Source: Wenyingzhuangia aestuarii (GTDB taxonomy: Bacteria; Bacteroidota; Bacteroidia; Flavobacteriales; Flavobacteriaceae). From it: 64,000 bases of DNA. A program made the translations under genes and the position numbers. Of this stretch, positions 61,318-64,000 are shown piece by piece; position 1 is the first letter of the stretch; every line of letters begins with the position of its first letter. The stretch covers positions 62,001 to 126,000 of the forward strand of contig NZ_JAATJG010000009.1 of assembly GCF_011927765.1 (NCBI RefSeq), written 5' to 3'. The notes beneath the pieces are model-generated. The model had not been told where the DNA came from. It saw nothing but the letters and a program-made list of their open reading frames with translations, and made no database searches.

Positions 61318-63279
61318 ATGAAAAAAAGTCTATTCCTTTGGGTGATTCTTATTGCGTTTAACTCTGTTTTTTCTCAAGAAAAAGTAGCGGTTGTAGAACG
61401 TAAAATTGTCACCAATAAAAAACAAGATAAAAAAAACATTCCTTTGGACAGCATCACTAATATGTATGGTGCTAGGTATGTAGACTATAAAATTATTACA
61501 TCTGAATATGACACTATTCAGGTGGATACAACTTTAACCATCCAAAAATATTTTAAACACAACTATACTCAAAAAGACGATTTTGAGTGGTTAGGTTTTG
61601 CCAACCAAGGACAGACTTATACCAAATTAGGATATAATTTGGTAGACAATCAAATTACTCCTAAACTTGGAGTTACAGCTAAGCTATTTAATTATTACGA
61701 TGTTGATGATATGGAATATTATCATGTTCCCACTCCTACCACAATTTTATATTATCGTTCTGGGTTTGATGGTCAAGTTTTAAATAGCACCTTTGCTACT
61801 AACTTTGGAAAATTTCAAAATTTTTCTATTGGTTATAAAGGATTACGTTCTATTGGAGATTATCAAGAATCTAGAGCTAGTCATGTAAACTTTAGAGTTG
61901 CTTATACTTTTTACAATCCTAAAAAAAGGTATCAATTTAGGTTTCATGTCATCAGTCAAAAAATAGACAATCAGGAAAACGGTGGATTAACAAACACCTC
62001 TATTACTGGTTTTAAAGAAGATGATCCAGATTTTAGTTCTAGAAGTAGGTTAAATGTAAATTTATACGATTCTGAAAGCTTTTTTAAAACAACTCGCTAT
62101 TACTACGAGCACGAATTAAGAATTTTAAATTCTAAAGATAGTTTACAAAAGAATTTAACCAATTTAAAACTAGGTCACACCATTAGTCTTGAAAATAAGA
62201 AATACGAATTTCAATCTACAGACACTGAATATTTTGATGCTAATCCATCTATATATGGAACTAGAACAGATGATATTACTAACGATAAAACTGAATTTAA
62301 CACAGCTAAAAATCAAGTATATTTAAAATTTAACTCTCCTTGGATTTTAGGAAATTTTAAAGTTTTTGGATCCTTGTACAACACTGCTCAGGTATACGAA
62401 ACACTAAAAACAGTAGGTACAGAAAGTATTTCTAAAGAGAACAACATAGATTATACTAGCTTTGGAGCGACTTGGAACAGTAAATACAAAGGTGTCTTTT
62501 TAAACGCTTACGGAGAACAAGTAATTAATGGAGGTAACTTGGGTAGTAATATTCATGTAAATGCAGGATTCACTTTAAAAAACAACACACTAGTAAAAGC
62601 TGGATTGCAATTAAAAACAGCAGCCCCTAATAGTAACACCACATTATTCCAATCTAATTTTAGCAATTTAAACTGGGACAATGTTTCTAGTTTTGATAAT
62701 GAAATTTCTAGAATACTTTACGGAAACATTAAAACCAAATGGATTAATGCAGATGTTTATTTACATCAATTAAAAAACTACACTTATTTTAATACAAATA
62801 GTGTAGCCTCTCAATACAACCAAACTATTGATTACGTAAAAATTAAATTAAGTAACGAATTTGAGTTTGGAAAATTTCATTTAAACAACAGTATTTTATT
62901 TCAGAAAGTAACACAAGGAGCAGATGTTTTTAGAGTACCCGATTTGGTAACTAGAAATGCTTTTTATTATCAGGATTATTTTTTTAAAGGAGATCCTTTG
63001 TTTGCTCAAATAGGAATTTCTTTTAAGTACTTTACCAAATACTATGCTAACGAATTGAATCCTGTATTAAACGAATTCTATATACAAAACAATACACAAA
63101 TTGGAGGTTTTCCAACCTTTGGTGCCTTTGTAAATGGAGAAGTTAGACGTACCAGAATTTATTTTAAAGTAGAAAACATAACTGCTAGTTTAACTGGAAG
63201 AAATTATTTTGCATCTCCAAGTCAACCAACGAGTGATTTAACAATGAGACTAGGTGTTGTTTGGAACTTTTGGAACTAG
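61318..63279 (+). CDS. Putative porin (Bacteroidota outer-membrane barrel)
   Basis: 653 residues from the ATG at 61318. Signal peptide ends near VFSQ. After a short basic region it is made of long alternating beta strands ('KAGLQLKTAAPNSNTTLFQS', 'FRVPDLVTRNAFYYQDYFF') and ends '...MRLGVVWNFWN', as in the family annotated 'putative porin' in Bacteroidota. 'KYFKHNYTQKDDFEWLGFANQG' is the typical N-terminal block. Outer-membrane location is firm; substrate unknown. Converges with the partial barrel gene over a 4-base gap. Confidence 0.85.
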   Translation: MKKSLFLWVILIAFNSVFSQEKVAVVERKIVTNKKQDKKNIPLDSITNMYGARYVDYKIITSEYDTIQVDTTLTIQKYFKHNYTQKDDFEWLGFANQGQTYTKLGYNLVDNQITPKLGVTAKLFNYYDVDDMEYYHVPTPTTILYYRSGFDGQVLNSTFATNFGKFQNFSIGYKGLRSIGDYQESRASHVNFRVAYTFYNPKKRYQFRFHVISQKIDNQENGGLTNTSITGFKEDDPDFSSRSRLNVNLYDSESFFKTTRYYYEHELRILNSKDSLQKNLTNLKLGHTISLENKKYEFQSTDTEYFDANPSIYGTRTDDITNDKTEFNTAKNQVYLKFNSPWILGNFKVFGSLYNTAQVYETLKTVGTESISKENNIDYTSFGATWNSKYKGVFLNAYGEQVINGGNLGSNIHVNAGFTLKNNTLVKAGLQLKTAAPNSNTTLFQSNFSNLNWDNVSSFDNEISRILYGNIKTKWINADVYLHQLKNYTYFNTNSVASQYNQTIDYVKIKLSNEFEFGKFHLNNSILFQKVTQGADVFRVPDLVTRNAFYYQDYFFKGDPLFAQIGISFKYFTKYYANELNPVLNEFYIQNNTQIGGFPTFGAFVNGEVRRTRIYFKVENITASLTGRNYFASPSQPTSDLTMRLGVVWNFWN

Positions 63280-63283
63280 AACA

Positions 63284-64000
63284 CTACCTCTGTACTAATT
63301 GACCTATATTTATTTTTATTCCTAAATCAATCATAACAGGAGTAAAATTACCTTGTGACACAGGTCTTACTTGTCCTAAACTAGCAATAAAACTCCATCT
63401 ATTGTTTAATTGTTTTTGAACACCTACAGCATACTGATAAGCCATTCCGCTACCTAAATTAATATCTCCACCTCCACCAGCACCCAATAGAGTTTTAGCT
63501 GTAGCTTTCCATTTATTAGTTAATGCATAATAATACTGTAAACCTAACCATCCTTCTGCATAAGCTCCATAGTTTCCTTGATAAGCCCATACTGTAGCTG
63601 CAACTAAACTAAAGTTTTGATTTAAATTCTTTTCCAACTCAAAACCTATCAAATTAAAAATTTGATCATATTCTCTACCAGCTTTATCTAAATTATTTGC
63701 CGAAACATAGCTTCTATTAAATGTAGAAAAGCTAAAATCTTCTTTTAACACATTGTCCCTAGCTATAACCTCTGTTCTATCATTACTGTTACTAGTATAA
63801 ATATTAAACTTTTTACCCAATGCAATATCTAAATGATTAGATTTAAAATTTCCATTTGGAGCATAAGTATTACCAACGTTAATATTTAATAAATAATCAG
63901 AAACTTTTACACCAACACCAGCTTCTATTTGAGTCGCTAAACCTCCACCAAACTGAACGTTTCCTCCTCCCGCTCCACCTATTAAAGCTTTAGCATCTAA
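63284..64000 (-). CDS. Outer-membrane barrel protein, partial (continues past the right edge)
   Basis: The frame is open from the stop at 63284 to the window edge, 238 visible residues; the TTG at 63820 is internal, not a start. Beta-strand repeats occur twice in similar form: 'AKALIGGAGGGNVQFGGGLA' near the edge and 'AKTLLGAGGGGDINLGSGMA' further on, each followed by a strand with 'GV' turns. The C-terminus 'MIDLGIKINIGQLVQR' resembles the last strands of a small barrel. The N-terminal part and any signal peptide are outside the window. Family not recognised. Confidence 0.72.
   Translation of the reverse strand, partial: LDAKALIGGAGGGNVQFGGGLATQIEAGVGVKVSDYLLNINVGNTYAPNGNFKSNHLDIALGKKFNIYTSNSNDRTEVIARDNVLKEDFSFSTFNRSYVSANNLDKAGREYDQIFNLIGFELEKNLNQNFSLVAATVWAYQGNYGAYAEGWLGLQYYYALTNKWKATAKTLLGAGGGGDINLGSGMAYQYAVGVQKQLNNRWSFIASLGQVRPVSQGNFTPVMIDLGIKINIGQLVQR

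Noticed and set aside
63284-63820. Complete 178-residue gene starting at TTG 63820
   Set aside because: The same frame stays open to the window edge with matching beta-strand repeats, so the gene is longer and truncated by the window.
1-64000. tRNA, rRNA, CRISPR array, insertion sequence or prophage genes
   Set aside because: I looked for clover-leaf ends with TTCGA-type arms, regular spacer repeats, transposase motifs and phage genes and saw none.

Overview
The window looks like a chromosomal segment of a low-GC marine-type member of the Flavobacteriaceae (Bacteroidota). The support is indirect but consistent. Several genes are preceded by the Bacteroidota sigma-A -7 element TAnnTTTG, and Shine-Dalgarno sequences are scarce. 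Family-typical genes are present: gliding-motility GldA, a DUF5686/carboxypeptidase-regulatory outer-membrane protein, a 'putative porin', a fused aspartokinase-homoserine dehydrogenase, a fused MoaC-MoaB and a DUF4369 lipoprotein. I see no rRNA, tRNA, CRISPR array, insertion sequence or prophage.

Bases 1-20358 form an assimilatory nitrate island, all on the plus strand. It starts with the end of a nitrate-binding protein, then a permease, two ATPases and an alginate-export-type outer-membrane channel (to 4613). A tight five-gene heme operon follows (4857-8424): a globin, a one-heme lipoprotein, a four-helix di-heme b membrane protein, an FAD/NAD(P)/2Fe-2S reductase and a membrane-anchored pentaheme cytochrome c. 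Next comes a 1176-residue nitrate reductase with its own NAD(P)H-FAD-2Fe-2S reductase module, then a sulfite/nitrite-reductase-like protein ending in rubredoxin. The molybdenum cofactor genes are moeA, mobA, moaD, moaE, moaCB and moaA, with a four-helix-bundle gene flanked by inverted repeats between moaE and moaCB. moaA appears to lack any ATG, GTG or TTG start. MscS and CorA-type channels close the run.

Bases 20355-33140 are mostly sulfur amino acid metabolism. After a DegT-family aminotransferase, a DUF975 membrane protein, a GGR-family flavoprotein and a short-chain dehydrogenase, a minus-strand operon metX-thrA-metZ lies behind a clear SAM-I riboswitch and its promoter. A second sulfhydrylase (metY) and metK diverge from a 285-base gap. 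That gap holds a well-structured metK leader RNA which does not look like SAM-I and may be a different regulator.

Bases 33285-64000 are housekeeping and envelope genes: putA, a deoxynucleoside kinase, Mn-dependent pyrophosphatase, DUF5686 protein, pyruvate dehydrogenase E1-beta, etfBA with a bifunctional nuclease, thyA and folA around an unknown lipoprotein, a TonB-linked barrel, htpG, a HAD phosphatase, a sodium/solute symporter, DUF4369, DUF4442 and DUF4870 proteins, gldA, a lipoprotein, lipB, rnhB, a putative porin and a partial outer-membrane barrel gene running off the right edge. Many convergent gene pairs here are separated by strong hairpin terminators.

The most interesting targets are the metK leader RNA, the globin/di-heme/pentaheme operon inside a nitrate locus, the siroheme-less reductase scaffold fused to rubredoxin, the AUA-start moaA and the four-helix-bundle insertion. 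All calls rest on reading motifs by eye; no database search was run.
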